DNA of 64,000 bases from Gyrodactylus bullatarudis (Eukaryota; Platyhelminthes; Monogenea; Gyrodactylidea; Gyrodactylidae): positions 134,211 through 198,210 of the forward strand of contig SSNU01000202.1 of NCBI GenBank assembly GCA_012064415.1. Direction: 5' to 3'. The position numbers were made by a program, and so were the translations under genes. Below the pieces are notes generated by a model. The model saw only the letters and a program-made list of their open reading frames with translations, had not been told where the DNA came from and made no database searches. Positions 48,401-60,201 of the stretch are shown here, in pieces (position 1 is the stretch's first letter; each line of letters starts with the position of its first letter).

Positions 48401-51400
48401 TTAACCCATACTTTTGACAACTTTTGATCAGATAATACTCGTAGGAAGGAATAATTTTGACTTACTAATTCTCATTAATGATACTCTTGGGTGAGACAGA
48501 CAGCAACATAAAACTAGTCACAAGGCTGAGAAATACAAAGTAGACGAATAGGTTCGAGTAGTAGAAGAGGAATGCTAAATTTTTCCATTTTATCCGGACC
48601 AAGGTTCTTACCAGTTCATGATTCAAGAGGTCACTTCGTTTTTCGTTAATCTAAAAAAGTGAACAAAACATTAGACAAAGTATCAACTTTTGTATTTTAT
48701 CTGCTCACCATTATTTGAAGAGGATGATTCTTCCGAACTACCTGCATATCATCACAATACGGCCTGGCGTTGTTTTTCAAACGACCATTCAGAAGAAAGT
48801 TTTTCTCTTTCACCATAGTTTTGCCCTGAAAACACAAATTTACACCCAGATTTAATGAGTTCTTTCAATAAATTCTACTTGATTTAATTTTTCGCTCAAA
48901 CTTTTTGTCTTTCGATACACCAATCGAGGCAGAATTTTCTTTTCTTTTCAATGTTACCCAGTTATTATATTAGCTATCATTTAGTAACTCTAATTTTGGG
49001 GAGATTCCAATTTTACAAACATCTTGGAGACTGAATTCGCAAAACAAGATTCAGAATCTGCGTCAAATTGCGGATAAGGCTCATTTTGGTTTATTCGATT
49101 ATTACCGTGAATATATGTAATAACAACAATATGATGCTTTAAGAAATGTACATTTGGTTTTAATATATCTTCTTCCAACTTTCAAAAAAAAGAACTCATT
49201 CACTAGCCACATAGATTTTAAAATTCCATTAATATTGAAAAGAATAACAATTCTTCGTAACTAATAGCGTCATATTTTTAAAACTTGGGTTGATTCTCAT
49301 AAAATGCAAGAAATAAGTCTTAAATTATACAGGTATTTAATTTAAGTTACGATCTACCAGTGGGGTACATTTCTCGTTCGGAATCCAATCTAGGAGTTTG
49401 TTTTTCTTTCACATTCCATTCGAGAGAAGACGCAAACAACAGAATTTTGATATAAAAAATAAGTTTTGTTTACGATCATGTTACATTAGATCATTGTTCT
49501 TCCACCACGGATCAAAAACTAGAAGCCCTCTTACCAGATGATTTTCTTCAAAAAACCAGTTATTGCTTTAGAAATTGTTTGCTAATCTTTCTTGTTGTTG
49601 ACAATTTACTTGGAAGTAGAAGATGATGATACCCTTCAAGTAAGAAGAAAAGTACATTCTACTAAGAGAATTAAAAATATGTTAGACTAAGACAGTAAAC
49701 TTTTACTTTTACAATCGATAATTTATCTGATTAAATAAACAAAGCTCACTTGATCGCGAATTTCTCTCCAGCCTTCCTCCTAAGAGAAGAAAAACATTTT
49801 TCAATACAATTTTTAAATTAAGGAACGTTTAACCAATGCTACTCACCTCTTTGTCCTGGTCGGCTTTGGTCAGGGGCCAAGTCTCAAAGGTATCATCGAC
49901 AATTTCAAATGAGTACAAATATCCAACCTTGGTCTTGTAATTTATGCACTTATCGAGAACATATTTGGCACCTTCTAAAAAAGGTAATTTTTTCAAGACA
50001 AATTTGAAACTTTACTGTTTGTAGGTGGGGCTGTCTTTAATCCTTACAGGTTCATGGCTCATATATGGACCGAACTATTAAACTTTAGTGTAGTTCTCAA
50101 AAATAGCCCCAACTAAATCACATTTCAATTTTGTAATTATTTGAAATATATGTTTTCTAAATTTTATCATCAACTGTGTGGTAAACAGCTCAATCAAGGA
50201 AATATCTATGTATTGAACTAAGGAAAAATGAATGATTAGTTAGAAATTTCAGGTTTTAGTTTCAAGTTTTGAATTCATTATTATTCGATGATATAATTTA
50301 TTCCAAAAATTTGAAAATCTGAAATAGAAATCAGCTGCGACTAATTTTGGAATTACTTCTACAACTTGAGAGTTACTTAATAGATAATATGGGGTTACTT
50401 TAGAGAATAAAAGTAGATTGGGAAAATGTAAAATTCTCACCGGGATAGATCCGAATAAGCCTTCTGAATGGAGATTCATAAATGCGTGAACTAATTTGAA
50501 TTCTATTCTTGAGTACATTCGGTATCATTCCCTCTTTCTTGAGGATGACCATGGCACAATCACGATTGTTAAAGTCAAGACAAACGTCCAGAGCATTCGA
50601 GCCAGGTCTTGTTGGCATGTTGGTTGTAATCAAACGAATGCATGGGTCAGCCTTACTCTTAATTAACGCTTTAACCAATTTCAAATGGCCAAACTGACAG
50701 GCGACATGAAGAGGAGGATACTGAAAATTTTGGAATGCATTTTAGAATTGAAAATTTAAGTGAATCTACTCGTCTCATCTACTGAAAAAGTTGGTGGTCT
50801 CCTTCAGTATTGAAACGTCTCGATTTTTCATGGCATCAACTTTATTAGAATTAGAATTAGGGTTTTGAATGATATATTTTCTGAGGCTTAGATGAATAAT
50901 AATGAGTTTCTAAAATGATACATTAAAGAGATAACCCTGTGGGATTTTAAGGGTTCTTAACTTACTGTAATTCCATCGCATGGATTTATGTTACATCCGA
51001 TATTTATGAAATAATAAACAACATCTATGTAGTTTTTCTCTGCAGCTGAACACATTGGCGTGTAACCCTTAATATTGACACAATCGATACTGGCCCCTCT
51101 TGATACGAGAAACTGAACAAATTGTAAATTGCCCTTGGAAGCAGCAATATGGAGAGGTGTGCTCTCAAATTCATCACAAACATTTAGTGCATATTGGTCA
51201 AGTGAAAGTTGAGATATAAGGCTGAAATTCATACACATTTTGTATTAACAATTAGATTCAAAAATTCATTGGTACTTGGATTAGAGCGAGTACCTTCAAA
51301 GGGTGGTAAATGATGTAAACTCATTCAGATTGGAAATAAGCTTCAAATTATTTTTTACCATTCATATATATGCTATGGTGAATCGTGTGAAAGCAGGGAT

Positions 51401-54400
51401 TCGTACAAATCACTAGTGAATCGTGGAAATTTTAAATTCCTTCTCTAAATAATTTTTATTTTCGTGGTGAACAAAAGTTTAATCATAATATAAAATAAAT
51501 TATTTATTTTTGCATGATAAACTACTGTGGCATCTGAAGTTACACAATAGATTATTCTTGCGACACTTGCAACGACCTGTTGAGTATTTTTTAAAATATA
51601 TTCCACAGTGTACCCAATTCAGTGATTTGTACGAACCTTTGCTTTAACACGATTCACGGTAACATATATATAATTTCTAACAGCTAATTTTAGCAAATTT
51701 ACCAAATATTTCCCAGTTTAGCTGCAATGTGAATGGGAGACCTGCCCTTGTGAGTCTTTAGGTTGTATGTGGCTCCTTTATCAAGAAGAATCTGAATGTG
51801 AAAATGATTATTTTAATTCTCGTAATGATTTCTCTACTAATAAGTAAGATTTTATTTAGCTTCTATCAGGAGAGAAATGATTGAAATAAAAATTCAGTAA
51901 ATTTTTCATCTTTTCAATATTAATACTACTACAAGTACATAAATAGGTTTTGGATCATATGTTTTATACGTCCTTGGAATTCTCCTAAAAAGCTCATTCA
52001 GATTCTGACTTGGGCTATAAATTTGCAAAATCCATCTCTAATCATGATTGCAATTTTCGAATTGTAGTCATATGAGTTTCCATGTGAGTACTTTCGAGTA
52101 TTGCAAAACCAGATCACCGGGAAAAATGATAAAAAAAGCACTAAATTCATTAAACTCGCAATAATGCACTTAATTATTTTGAACCTCCAAAATTAAAAAT
52201 ACTACTGATAAGTGATCACTAGGGCCTCAAAAAAGTACTATTGGGTCTATTTTTACTCTAGACAAAGGACTGGCTGATTTTTAATAATCTGAAGAAAAAA
52301 TCTGCTTATCTAATCCTATTTAAAAGATAGCTGGTACTATTTCTGTACTAAATTGTTGCCCAGGTACTTTATTGTACTATTTTTCAAATTTAATCTCAGA
52401 ATATAGTATCCCTCAACTATTTACCAATCACAATTTTCGATGAATTGATAGCTATATTCCTGATATCGAGCTTTCATCATGTAAGAAAATAGCATCTAGA
52501 TCGTAGCTTTTTGTTGGATAATATTTCTTAATGAATTTCAAATTTCAACTAAAAGGATGTACAAGTATGTATTTTGTGAAATATGCACAAGAACAGTTAA
52601 AGAGTCCATTGAGAGAGAGAAACGTTTGGATCTCTGATTTTAGTTGAGCTACAGTTATTTCCATATTCTGTATTCTTATTACTAATTGGCATCACCTTCT
52701 TTCTTATGGAGTTAGAGTCATTTTCTATCATGGAAAAAAATTTGAATCCGAAATTTTGCTGACACAAGATTGACTAAAAATTCTGCAACAATTTAAAGTA
52801 GAAGACTATTTTTTTACACAAAATCTCTTAAATTTTCTTGAAAGTACTTTTTTCCACTTATATTTCAGTTTATGAGACACTATTTTTCATCTTTTTTCGG
52901 TACTATTTTTGAGGCCCTAGTGATCAGTGATCACTAAAGCGGTAATTTTGCCAAATAATTTCAGTATGAATTGGCCGATATCATCCTTTCTTCTCTCAGC
53001 TTTCTAATAACTACAACTTTTAAGTTATCGAAATTCTATTTTTAAAATTTTCATCAGCGATGAAATTTGATTAATATGATGTAAAGCATACTACTTTGTG
53101 TCAGTTTTGGTTTATGAGATAATTTTGCTATTTTTCACAAATCTATTTTTTGCTATTTCGTTTTCTATTCTTAACACTTTGATTTATCCATTAAACAATT
53201 GTCTTCAAACGAGATAAACTTATAAAAATTTCCAACTTAATTTTTTATTTCACTCGAATTTTATTGGATGATTATTTTCAAACCAATCAGAGTAAATCAT
53301 TGATTTTCAGATGTATTCTATTGGTTTTATTGTATGAATGGGTCCATTGTGTTCAGAATCCTGTAACTTCAACAAGAAAAAATATAGTTTCATCAAGTTG
53401 TTTTGATGATGATCAATATTCATTATTTGTATGTAAAGCTAGTTGATATGAAGATGAAAATTTGCTAATTTTACGAAAAACTCGATATTTTTCTCCAGAT
53501 TCGAAGAAAAAAATAGTTTTTTGAATTCTGAAACGGAATGAGCTAATAAGATGTGGATATTCGAAAAAATTCCGAAAAAATTAGGCCGTTTTTCGAATTT
53601 CGAAAATGCAGCAAATTTCCACTTTTTCAACTTTTGAACCCAGAATTTTTATCGATTTCGATAATTCGAAGCTGTTAAGTATTGATATTTGATTAGCATG
53701 AAAAAAATAATTCGGATTTGGCCATAGATATAACGAAGATCTTACTGTTTCCGAGAAAAAGTTAAACTTCCAGATTTTGGATAATTTGCATTCGTAATAA
53801 TCGAAAAATTCAAATGGTTCGATTTCCCACAGTAATGACGAGTACCAGTGAACTTCTGCAGGTGAATTCGAATTCTTTGTCTAATATTGATCCGAAATAT
53901 TATCACTTGACAGCTTTGAATTATCGAAATCGATAAAAACTTTTTTGGGTCAAAAAGTTGAAAAAGTGAAAATTTTGTGCATTTTCGATATTCAAAAAAC
54001 GGCCCAATTTTGGTCAGATTGAATTTTTTTTAATATCCCCATCTTATAAGCTCATTCCGTTTAAGAATTCAAAAATTTATTTTTTTCTATGAATCCGGAG
54101 AAAACTATTGAGTTTTTTGTAAAAATAGTAAATTCTCTTCTTTACGTCAATTAGGTTTAATCTAAATTAGTAAACTATTAAATTCATTACTTACCTTGAT
54201 TGCTTTCAAATTGTCGGTTTCGAAAGCCAAATGAAGGGCTGTCTTTTCATAATTATCAGGTTTATTGATTAGCTCTTCCATTCGCGAATCTTCCAAGATT
54301 TCCTAATCGCCATCTCTTGAGAGAAAAGAAAAAAACTTACCTTGAGATATTCAAGAGAGTTATTCATGACCAGATAGTGAAGGGCAGATTTATTTTTCAG

Positions 54401-57400
54401 GTCGAGAGCATCAATTCTACATCCTTTCGCATTGAGAATCCTTGCATTTTCGATTCGTTTATTTTCTATAGCTATTAGAAATGGAGTCAACGAATTTTTT
54501 GATCGGGATTCCAGATCACACTCTGTCTCCCGGAGGAGTCTTTCGAGTAATTCTGTCTTGTCTAATTTGGCAACTAAATGCAAGAGCTTGGAATCCTTTA
54601 GATCTGATTCACATCTTGAGTAGACTGACAAGACAAATTCACTTGGATATACTAATGGAAAGAATTATCGTGAAATAAAATAATTCCCAAAGAAAATGAA
54701 TCTGGGAATAAATTAGGTTAATTTATGGATTTCGAATTTGTACCAAATTTTTCACTCGTTGAATTTTTGTTGATTTCAGTAATTTGAGACGATTTCACGC
54801 TTATTCCAAATCTGATCTTAGAATTAGAAAATTGGGTCTAGTTTGGGAGATATTGACGAAAATTTAAAAAATGAGAATTTCAGTAGAATTGAAAATGGTT
54901 TTCCAATCAAATCAATTCTAAAAGGCAAATAATTATTAATTAATAAGATTGACTACAACGTTGCTCGCTAGCTACCTGATGTTGTCTTCTGGCTTGTAAT
55001 AACTCTGATAATATAATTCATCACTTGAAGGAAAATTAAAATTAGAATAAAAAACATTTAAATTACCCTGATAAAAATAGTTTGGACTCACACAATATTT
55101 CGAATACATGTCGTATTCTTCTTCTGGCGTGAGAATTTACAAAAAAATTGAGATACTTAAAACCAAGAATGTGTTGATCTTGAATGCTCTTTTTCTGCAA
55201 AAGATCTTATTAACCATGATTTACATTAGTATTAGAAGTGATAGTAATCATTAGAAATTCATGATCCTTTAAAACTTCTTTGTCCCTAACTTGTATTTGT
55301 TAGTGAAACCTCTCTGCCCTTACTCTGTTATTTGCTTAATCCCTACTCTTGATTTTGCTAATACCCATATGTTTATTAAGTGGGGCAATTAATTCTACGT
55401 CAATTGGTATATAGAACGATGTCGCACCTAGTCAGAAATGACAAACATTTTTTTTTAATTTCATGTTTAATTTTAGTCCATAACAAAATGAATGAATAAA
55501 GAGAGTAAAAACTCACAAGATTTTGCAGCAAAATGTAAAACAGTTTCCCCATCACCAGATGGTAGATCTAAGAGGTGAGAAAATTGACTCAAGATGACTA
55601 CATTGAAGACACAATCCTTTTTGAAAGCAATATGCAACGGGCTGAGACCATGCTTATTCAGACTTGTCACACCGATCATGTAGTTTGGATTGCTAATCTC
55701 TTCGCCCTTCAAGTAGATCAGTCTCATGACTGTGCGAAGCAATTCAAAGTCAGCTGTTTCACAAGCCAAATGTACCTACAGAAATAAAATTTTTTTTGGA
55801 CATACAACAGAGTTTAATTGTTCATCGAGTATGTCCAATTTGGCCCCAGCAAAGACGAGTATTTTCAATATTTCAGTGTAACATCCTGAAACGGCTCTAT
55901 GAATAGCTGTTTGGCCAGAATAATCTTGAATCTAGGATTAAAATATAATTATTTTTATGATTAAAGCTTAGCTTAGACAATAAAATGTACATTTCTTAAT
56001 ACACTGTTGATAGATGTATTTACTCAATCAAATATTTAACTTAATATTCTCAAACATTCAACCATCTGACCCATCTGTAAAATATTTCAAATACGCTGAC
56101 GACATCAAGCTTCTCATCCCAATTATTCAAGAAAGATGTTTGATATCTGAGGAAATGAATCACCTTCAACAGTCTCTTTCGTCAATTGGTCTCAAGATCA
56201 ATCACAGTAAAACCAAAGTCATACCAATCAAGAACTCCCTTTCAAATCATCAGTTACCTTTCAACACAGTATCCTTCATCAAAGATCTTGGACTCACATA
56301 CAGTTGTACCTCTTTAAAAAATGTACAACGTATTTTTTTGAGGATTTCTTGTGAATGGATACAGGTTTTGAGATTATGGTCATACAGTTGTACCTCTATA
56401 AAAAATGTACCAAACCTATCCCTCTCCTCTCTGCCCCTTTTTAGTTGAGAAAAATAATGTATAGCTACTATAAAGTAGGTTTATGAGTGCCAAACTTTCT
56501 GCTGATTCATTCTATCTAATAAAAATACCAGATTCGTTCATTTCTTGTCTCTTAAAATACTATCAAAAATTGGAGCAGTTTTGATTATGGATTTAAAAAA
56601 TATTTTTTCTCCTTTTCGTCTTTTCACACTTTTGACCTATATATACCCCCTCCCCTTATTTACACCCACAATTGGGGAACAACTGTAATTATAGCTTACA
56701 TCACTCTTTCCCCTATAAATCACACTGAGTTATTCAACGATTAATTCGAAATATTAATGAGTAATCAATCCTTCTTATACAACTACAAATTTCAACGTGC
56801 AAAGAATCGGCATATATAGTAGCTATACATTATTTTTCTCAACTTAAAAGGGGCAGAGAGGAGAGGGATAGGTTTGTTACATTTTTTATAGAGGTACAAC
56901 TGTATGACCATAATCTCAAAACCAGTATCCATTCACAAGAAATCCTCAAAAAAGTACGTTGTAAAACCTACCTTCTCAGAAAATTCATCAATAACCCGTC
57001 TCTTCGTCTCGATTTGTACAAATCTCTTATTTTACCTCATCTCGACTATGAATCAGGTATTCTCTGTGATCTTCCTGTTGGCACCAGTAAGAAACTATAG
57101 AAAGGATTCAATATACATACCTCAAAAGCTGTCATGGCCCTCTTCCCTACAAGGATATCCTTGACAGAGCCAATCTACATCCCCTTTGGCTATGAAGAAC
57201 GGCTTCTTCTGCTGTCCTGTACTCTAAATTTGCGCCCAATTCCACTAGTCAATACAATCTGAGAGCTTCACGTGGATATTCTATTTTACTTAATGTTCTT
57301 CTCTCTCTCAGAACCAGATTCCAAATAGATTTTAACATTTTCAAATCCAAAAAAATTTCAGATTCTATTAAAACTTGTACCAGATTCTCATTTTGTTAAT

Positions 57401-59366
57401 TATTTTAAATAAAAATCTAGTATATATAAGTTGTGACGAAAGTTAGATTAATTGCAAAGTACATTTAATTTTCGGCATTTACAAGATTTTGCTGTACAGC
57501 CTGTTGTACAGTTACATTTTGTAAAGATTTCGACTGCCCAATACGGGCTGTTCTCACACTGACGGGTGCTTGGTTTGTTGTTATTCTGAATTTTTCATAT
57601 TTTTCTTCACTTAAAACACCCAAAATTAAAATTAAATTAGTTAAATTTTTTTCAATTAACTACATAATCAGACAATCGAAAAAATAAAAATCTATCCCTT
57701 ATTAGAAAATATTTGTATTTCAAAACAAGAAATTCTTGTCAAGAATAGATAAATAAATAATTACGGATAATTGATTAGCCAGATTTCAATTTTATTCTCA
57801 ACATGTGAATTATTGTGAAATCACATCAAAAATATTATTAAACTTAAAGTTTCTTCTAATTAATTTGAATGGATTTTAAAATATTTGAAAATTATAGCAA
57901 TGGATGCGAAATTTAATCATCTTTTCAATGAGTGGCTGCTTCAAGGAAATTTAGACTGTTTAAAACTAAAAATTATGAGATTATATTTTATTTGCTAAAA
58001 TGACAAAAAAATTTATGCAGCTTGTCTGCAGATTTCAACTTCATTTTCAACGTAGCATACACCAAGCATACATAGGGTAGAGTGTAAAATTTTATTTATC
58101 CCCCTTAAAATAAACAAAAAAATTAAAATACACCTAAGCCCGAGAAAGGGGCAAAGAGGAATATATTGAGAGTTTTAGAAGATGCGTAAGCCGTAGAAAT
58201 ATTTTTATTCAAAAAGCAGAAGTCTAGTGTTCAACCATTTGTTTTTCCTTGATATTAAATGGTTTCTTAAGTCTCCTAATAAATTTTCCAACAAAAATAT
58301 TTCTTCTCAAATTTTAGATATTACAGCTTAGCGTGTTTGGATCGGCCAATTTAAACTGAATTCAGACTAGAAATTTTAACAATTCTCACATTTGTATTGA
58401 TACCGGATGTTCTCAGTAGTTCCAAGACAGCCCATTTATTTCCTTTGTCTACTGCCAAGTGTAACGGTGTCTGACCTCGACAATTCTGAGAGTTCAAATG
58501 AGCCCCTCTCGAAATCAAGTATTCGATCATGGGAGAAACTTTGGTTTTAGTTTTACCATTCAAAATAAATGAGATGGCATCGTCTAGTGAGACATCTTCT
58601 GGGTATTCTTCTCTGTAAACCTATAAAAAGTATTCAGCTAATAACTCTATTAAAATTACCTCGATAAAAGTTTGAATAAATCATAAATTCCCATTCTAAT
58701 ATTAAGTGATCCGTGATCACTGATCACCAAGTAATCAGTAGGGTAACCCTTTTAAGCATATTTTGTATAGTGAATTGAATATCTCAAAAGTAACTCACAT
58801 AAAATAAGTCTGTGTCTATCGATTCATTCTCCATATCTTCTTTTATTCTGTCGATTCCTTTTTTTGGATTCATCTCTGCAAAGTAAGGTACAATATAAAT
58901 CTTGGAGCACATCGAGATTAATGTTGAGCTCACCTAATTTTTCCGGTATACTTTCATAGTCGATTCGATATCCGTTTGATTCAATATCTTCTATTGTAAC
59001 GTAGTTGTCCAAAAGAAATCCAAAACTTCCCAATGCTGCTTGATGTAAAGGCGTATTCATATCAGAATCTCTTTCATTGGCATTTAATCCCATTTTTTCA
59101 ATCATATATTCAACAATGTCAATTTTAAGAGCCCGACAACTATGAAAAAAACAACTTTCACTATCCTTATCATGTAATATTTGCTTGCAAGGAATTTGAT
59201 CTTCAATTTGTTTGAAAGTCTCAGTAAAGAGGGTCATGTCAGTGATTTTACCATCGGTAAAATATTTGTAGATGAGGCTTTTCTTGTCTTGATACGTGAT
59301 AGCTGCCTTATACTCTGATTTCAGTTTAATTAGATATTCTTTTTGTATGTGGGAACTATTCGTCAT
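39428..59366 (-). CDS. TRPA1: TRPA1-like ankyrin-repeat cation channel, about 20 exons, ~1,222 aa
   Basis: Exons (minus): 58934-59366, 58799-58875, 58390-58620, 55806-55931, 55517-55775, 54341-54651, 54195-54302, 51703-51791, 50966-51221, 50441-50720, 49847-49974, 49750-49779, 48709-48825, 48466-48650, 47801-47912, 47543-47677, 46704-46979, 42644-42814, about 41247-41420, 39428-39598. About 14 ankyrin repeats (TPLHLAVDKGN, SPIHIAAKLGN, TPLHIAASKGN) fill the first ~720 residues. A linker (GAKYVLDKCINY) follows, then S1 (FYYSNLFVYFVFL), S2, S3, S4-S5, a pore with STMDMSIGEFDYTE, S6 (LQNLAVGLAVNNISIVMNHA) and a C-terminal coiled coil ending at TAA 39428. This predicts a plasma-membrane sensory channel for irritants or temperature. 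TRPA is certain; TRPA1 versus a related subtype is inferred from length. The last junction is ambiguous: GTAACT at 41246 keeps frame, the better GTAAGT at 41239 does not. The donor of exon 47801-47912 is also weak (GTTCGT). Confidence 0.93.
40560..40665. repeat. Near-perfect 43-bp-arm hairpin
   Basis: 40560-40602 and 40623-40665 are reverse complements with one visible mismatch (GAAG versus GAGG) around a 20-base loop. It lies in the last TRPA intron. The size fits a pre-miRNA-like hairpin or a minimal foldback element. Without expression data or other copies I cannot decide. Confidence 0.6.
41531..41611. repeat. 80-bp sequence with inverted partner at 44650-44730
   Basis: The segment from TCATCGATAATAAAAAGACC to CTCTAATTTAACC is repeated in reverse complement at 44650-44730 with few changes. 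The pair brackets the S6 exon of the TRPA gene. Confidence 0.7.
43779..44530. repeat. Foldback element with nearly identical arms
   Basis: AGCTATTCTCAATGAATTTG at the left end and CAAATTCATCGAGAATAGCT at the right end are inverted. The arms of about 310 bp agree at almost every base over the parts compared, including GTAACTGATTCAAAATGTAC and its complement. Arm identity implies a recent origin or conversion. Confidence 0.8.
45125..45460 (-). mobile_element. tRNA-headed SINE-like repeat carrying a hammerhead ribozyme
   Basis: Read on the minus strand, the unit has a tRNA-like head with a B-box-like GGGTACGAATCCTGG (about 45332-45346) preceded by an anticodon-arm-like stem (CGTTG/CAACG). The hammerhead (45285-45337) follows. 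The tail contains CTTATGGAAATGACACTTGC and CTAACATCTAGGTGTG and ends near CTAGTAGGTTAATTGTC. A second copy of the tail alone lies at 45474-45520, so the units were once in tandem. Relatives at 47031-47420 share head and tail, including a better B box (GGTTCGAATCC). A pol III-type head plus hammerhead recalls the Sm-alpha retroposons of schistosomes. No encoded protein. Confidence 0.75.
45285..45337 (-). ncRNA. Type I hammerhead ribozyme, apparently intact
   Basis: On the minus strand the core CTGACGA (45319-45325) fits the CUGANGA consensus. Stem II is GTCC-TAATAA-GGAC, followed by GAAA (45301-45304). The cleavage triplet GTC lies at 45295-45297, so cutting would fall between 45295 and 45294. 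Stem I pairs TGTA just before the core with TACA just after the cleavage site. Further out GGC pairs with GCC across an internal loop. Stem III is extremely short (ACGCGT), as in the minimal hammerheads of Penelope-like and other retroelements, which act best as dimers. All universally conserved core positions are present. Confidence 0.85.
47031..47215 (-). repeat. SINE-like relative with tRNA head, ribozyme deleted
   Basis: The minus strand reads an A-box-like TGGCCTAGTCC and a B box GGTTCGAATCC in a tRNA-like segment (about 47095-47165). It then jumps from TCCTGGCCATCG almost directly to the tail, which matches 45200-45265. Most of the hammerhead is missing (only ACTGAC remains at its 5' core). 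It lies in the TRPA intron between exons 47543-47677 and 46704-46979. Confidence 0.65.
47232..47420 (+). repeat. SINE-like relative with decayed hammerhead, opposite orientation
   Basis: The plus strand reads CCTGGCTATGATGGA, then CTAATGA in place of CTGANGA, a collapsed stem II (AGAC), GAAACGC and ATCTATATCTGCC. The tail (CTAACATCTAGGTGTG ... ACTAGTAGGTT) follows. The G-to-A core change and lost stem II should abolish cleavage. It sits head to head with 47031-47215. Confidence 0.65.
49135..49185 (-). repeat. Short relic of the Penelope 3' end
   Basis: The plus strand reads AAGAAATGTACATTTGGTTT, then TAATATATC, closely matching 27032-27060 at the 3' end of the Penelope element. Only about 50 bp remain, so the assigned strand is low confidence. 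Confidence 0.4.
51935..52060 (-). repeat. Diverged copy of the 31930-32174 fragment
   Basis: Shares ATAAATAGGTTTTGGA, CATATGTTT, GGAATTCTC and CAGATTCTGA blocks in the same order with the fragment in the membrane-protein gene. Coding potential is lost. Located in a TRPA intron. Confidence 0.45.
53435..54160. repeat. Foldback element, family 1
   Basis: Ends AAAGCTAGTTGATATGAAG and TTTACGTCAATTAGGTTT are inverted. Inner blocks (GAATGAGCTAATAAGATGTGG versus its complement near 54040) are shared with 4690-5380 and 32571-33142. It lies in the TRPA intron between exons 54195-54302 and 51703-51791. Confidence 0.75.
54960..55150 (-). repeat. Unclassified repeat fragment (copy 2)
   Basis: The minus strand matches 2180-2490 (CTCACGCCAGAAGAAGAATA, CTATTTTTATCAGGGTAAT). 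It has open reading and splice-like sites, but the flanking TRPA exons 55517-55775 and 54341-54651 join in phase without it. I therefore treat it as an intronic repeat. Confidence 0.45.
55990..57400 (+). pseudogene. Non-LTR retrotransposon RT fragment, interrupted by a MITE
   Basis: At 56080-56240 the plus strand reads KYFKYADDIKLL (the catalytic FADD-type box), then LQQSLSSIGLKINHSKTKV and KDLGLTY. After the interruption it resumes near 56920 with CKTYLLRKFINN, SLILPHLDYESGILCDLP (about 57010-57090) and further blocks with stops. This is the order of jockey/CR1-type reverse transcriptases. It is fragmentary and disabled, and lies in the TRPA intron between exons 58390-58620 and 55806-55931. 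Confidence 0.7.
56384..56904. mobile_element. Tigger-like MITE with TA target duplication
   Basis: The left end TA-CAGTTGTACCTCTATAAA and the right end TTTATAGAGGTACAACTG-TA form inverted repeats of about 85 bp (to TATAGCTAC). CAGTTGTACCTC ends with TA duplication fit the pogo/Tigger group. The interior has no transposase and is shared almost base for base with 36500-36805. A 26-bp stray copy of the left end lies at 56300-56325. Confidence 0.8.
57401..58389. other. Intronic stretch of the TRPA gene, no exon seen
   Basis: Exons 58390-58620 and 55806-55931 join in phase 0 across this region. A short palindromic block (GCTGTACAGCCTGTTGTACAG, about 57491-57511) is the only local structure noticed. 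Confidence 0.4.
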
Positions 59367-59863
59367 TTCTTAGTAAGTAAAATTTTAATTCAAACTTGAA
59401 ATCTGGTTATTTGGAATTAATAAAACAAATAAAGTAAAGTAAAAGTATTTTACTACAATTATTGGAGAACTATTTCAAATTTAATTTTAAAAGTTTAAAC
59501 GAGCTTTCTTTTCAAGAGACTGTGAATTAAATAAAATTATTCATAATAATAGCCGTATCAAGAATTTTATTCAGGATAATCTTTATTCTTCTTTGTAATT
59601 TATCAAGGATTACATATCTAGCTCGATTTCTTTACTCTGCCAATGAGAATTGATTCTCGTCTCACAATTGTACTAAAAGATTTAATAATTTTTCTATTTT
59701 GTTTGGTTCTCTTTTTTCTCTTGATTTCTACTTTTTGTCCATCTCCATATTTGGAGCATCACTTTTTTCTTGTAGGAAGTCATAAAAAATGCAATACGAG
59801 TGTATACATGTAGCCTTATTTTAGCATTTAGACTGTCAGAAGACATCGTATAATGAAGAATTG
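59367..59863. promoter_or_regulatory. Divergent intergenic region, TRPA1-like gene and small secreted gene
   Basis: About 500 bp separates the divergent start codons at 59366 (minus) and 59864 (plus). Both promoters should lie here. No specific element could be named. Confidence 0.4.
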
Positions 59864-60133
59864 ATGAATGCCCAGCTTTTGGTTGTGATTCTAGTAAATA
59901 TCATAATTCCTTACGTTTCCAATCAAAATCATGGAATACCAGACGATTACATTAAACAATTAGAAGAGCCTAAGAAAGTCTTCGAGGAAATCAAAAAGAA
60001 ACAACTGGCAAAAATATTTGAAAACCCAAAAATTTACGTCCGTTTGATCAAGGATAAAACAGATGAGAATCAATTAATAAACGAGTATGATACAATCGAA
60101 TTTGAATATGATTTGCCCATTTTTCCATATTAA
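59864..60133 (+). CDS. Small predicted secreted protein, 89 aa
   Basis: Start ATG 59864, stop 60131-60133. The first ~21 residues (MNAQLLVVILVNIIIPYVSN) are a signal peptide with likely cleavage after VS. The mature part is charged and has no Cys: PKKVFEEIKKKQLAKIF, IYVRLIKDKTDENQLINEYD, IEFEYDLPIFPY. It is transcribed divergently from the TRPA gene and converges on WARS, whose stop is about 70 bp away. A poly(A)-like CATAAAGAATAATAATG follows the stop. The family is not recognised. The good signal peptide and compact context favour a real gene, but an unseen upstream exon is possible. Confidence 0.55.
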   Translation: MNAQLLVVILVNIIIPYVSNQNHGIPDDYIKQLEEPKKVFEEIKKKQLAKIFENPKIYVRLIKDKTDENQLINEYDTIEFEYDLPIFPY

Positions 60134-60201
60134 ACCATAAAGAATAATAATGTACATACTGATAGGAGTTTCAAATGATATTAAAATTTTATTATAAAAG
60201 A

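Noticed and set aside
54960..55200. Splice-bounded exon reading (ARRRIRHVFEIL) as part of TRPA
   Set aside because: Exons 55517-55775 and 54341-54651 join in phase without it and keep the ankyrin pattern. The sequence is also a repeat with a copy at 2180-2490.
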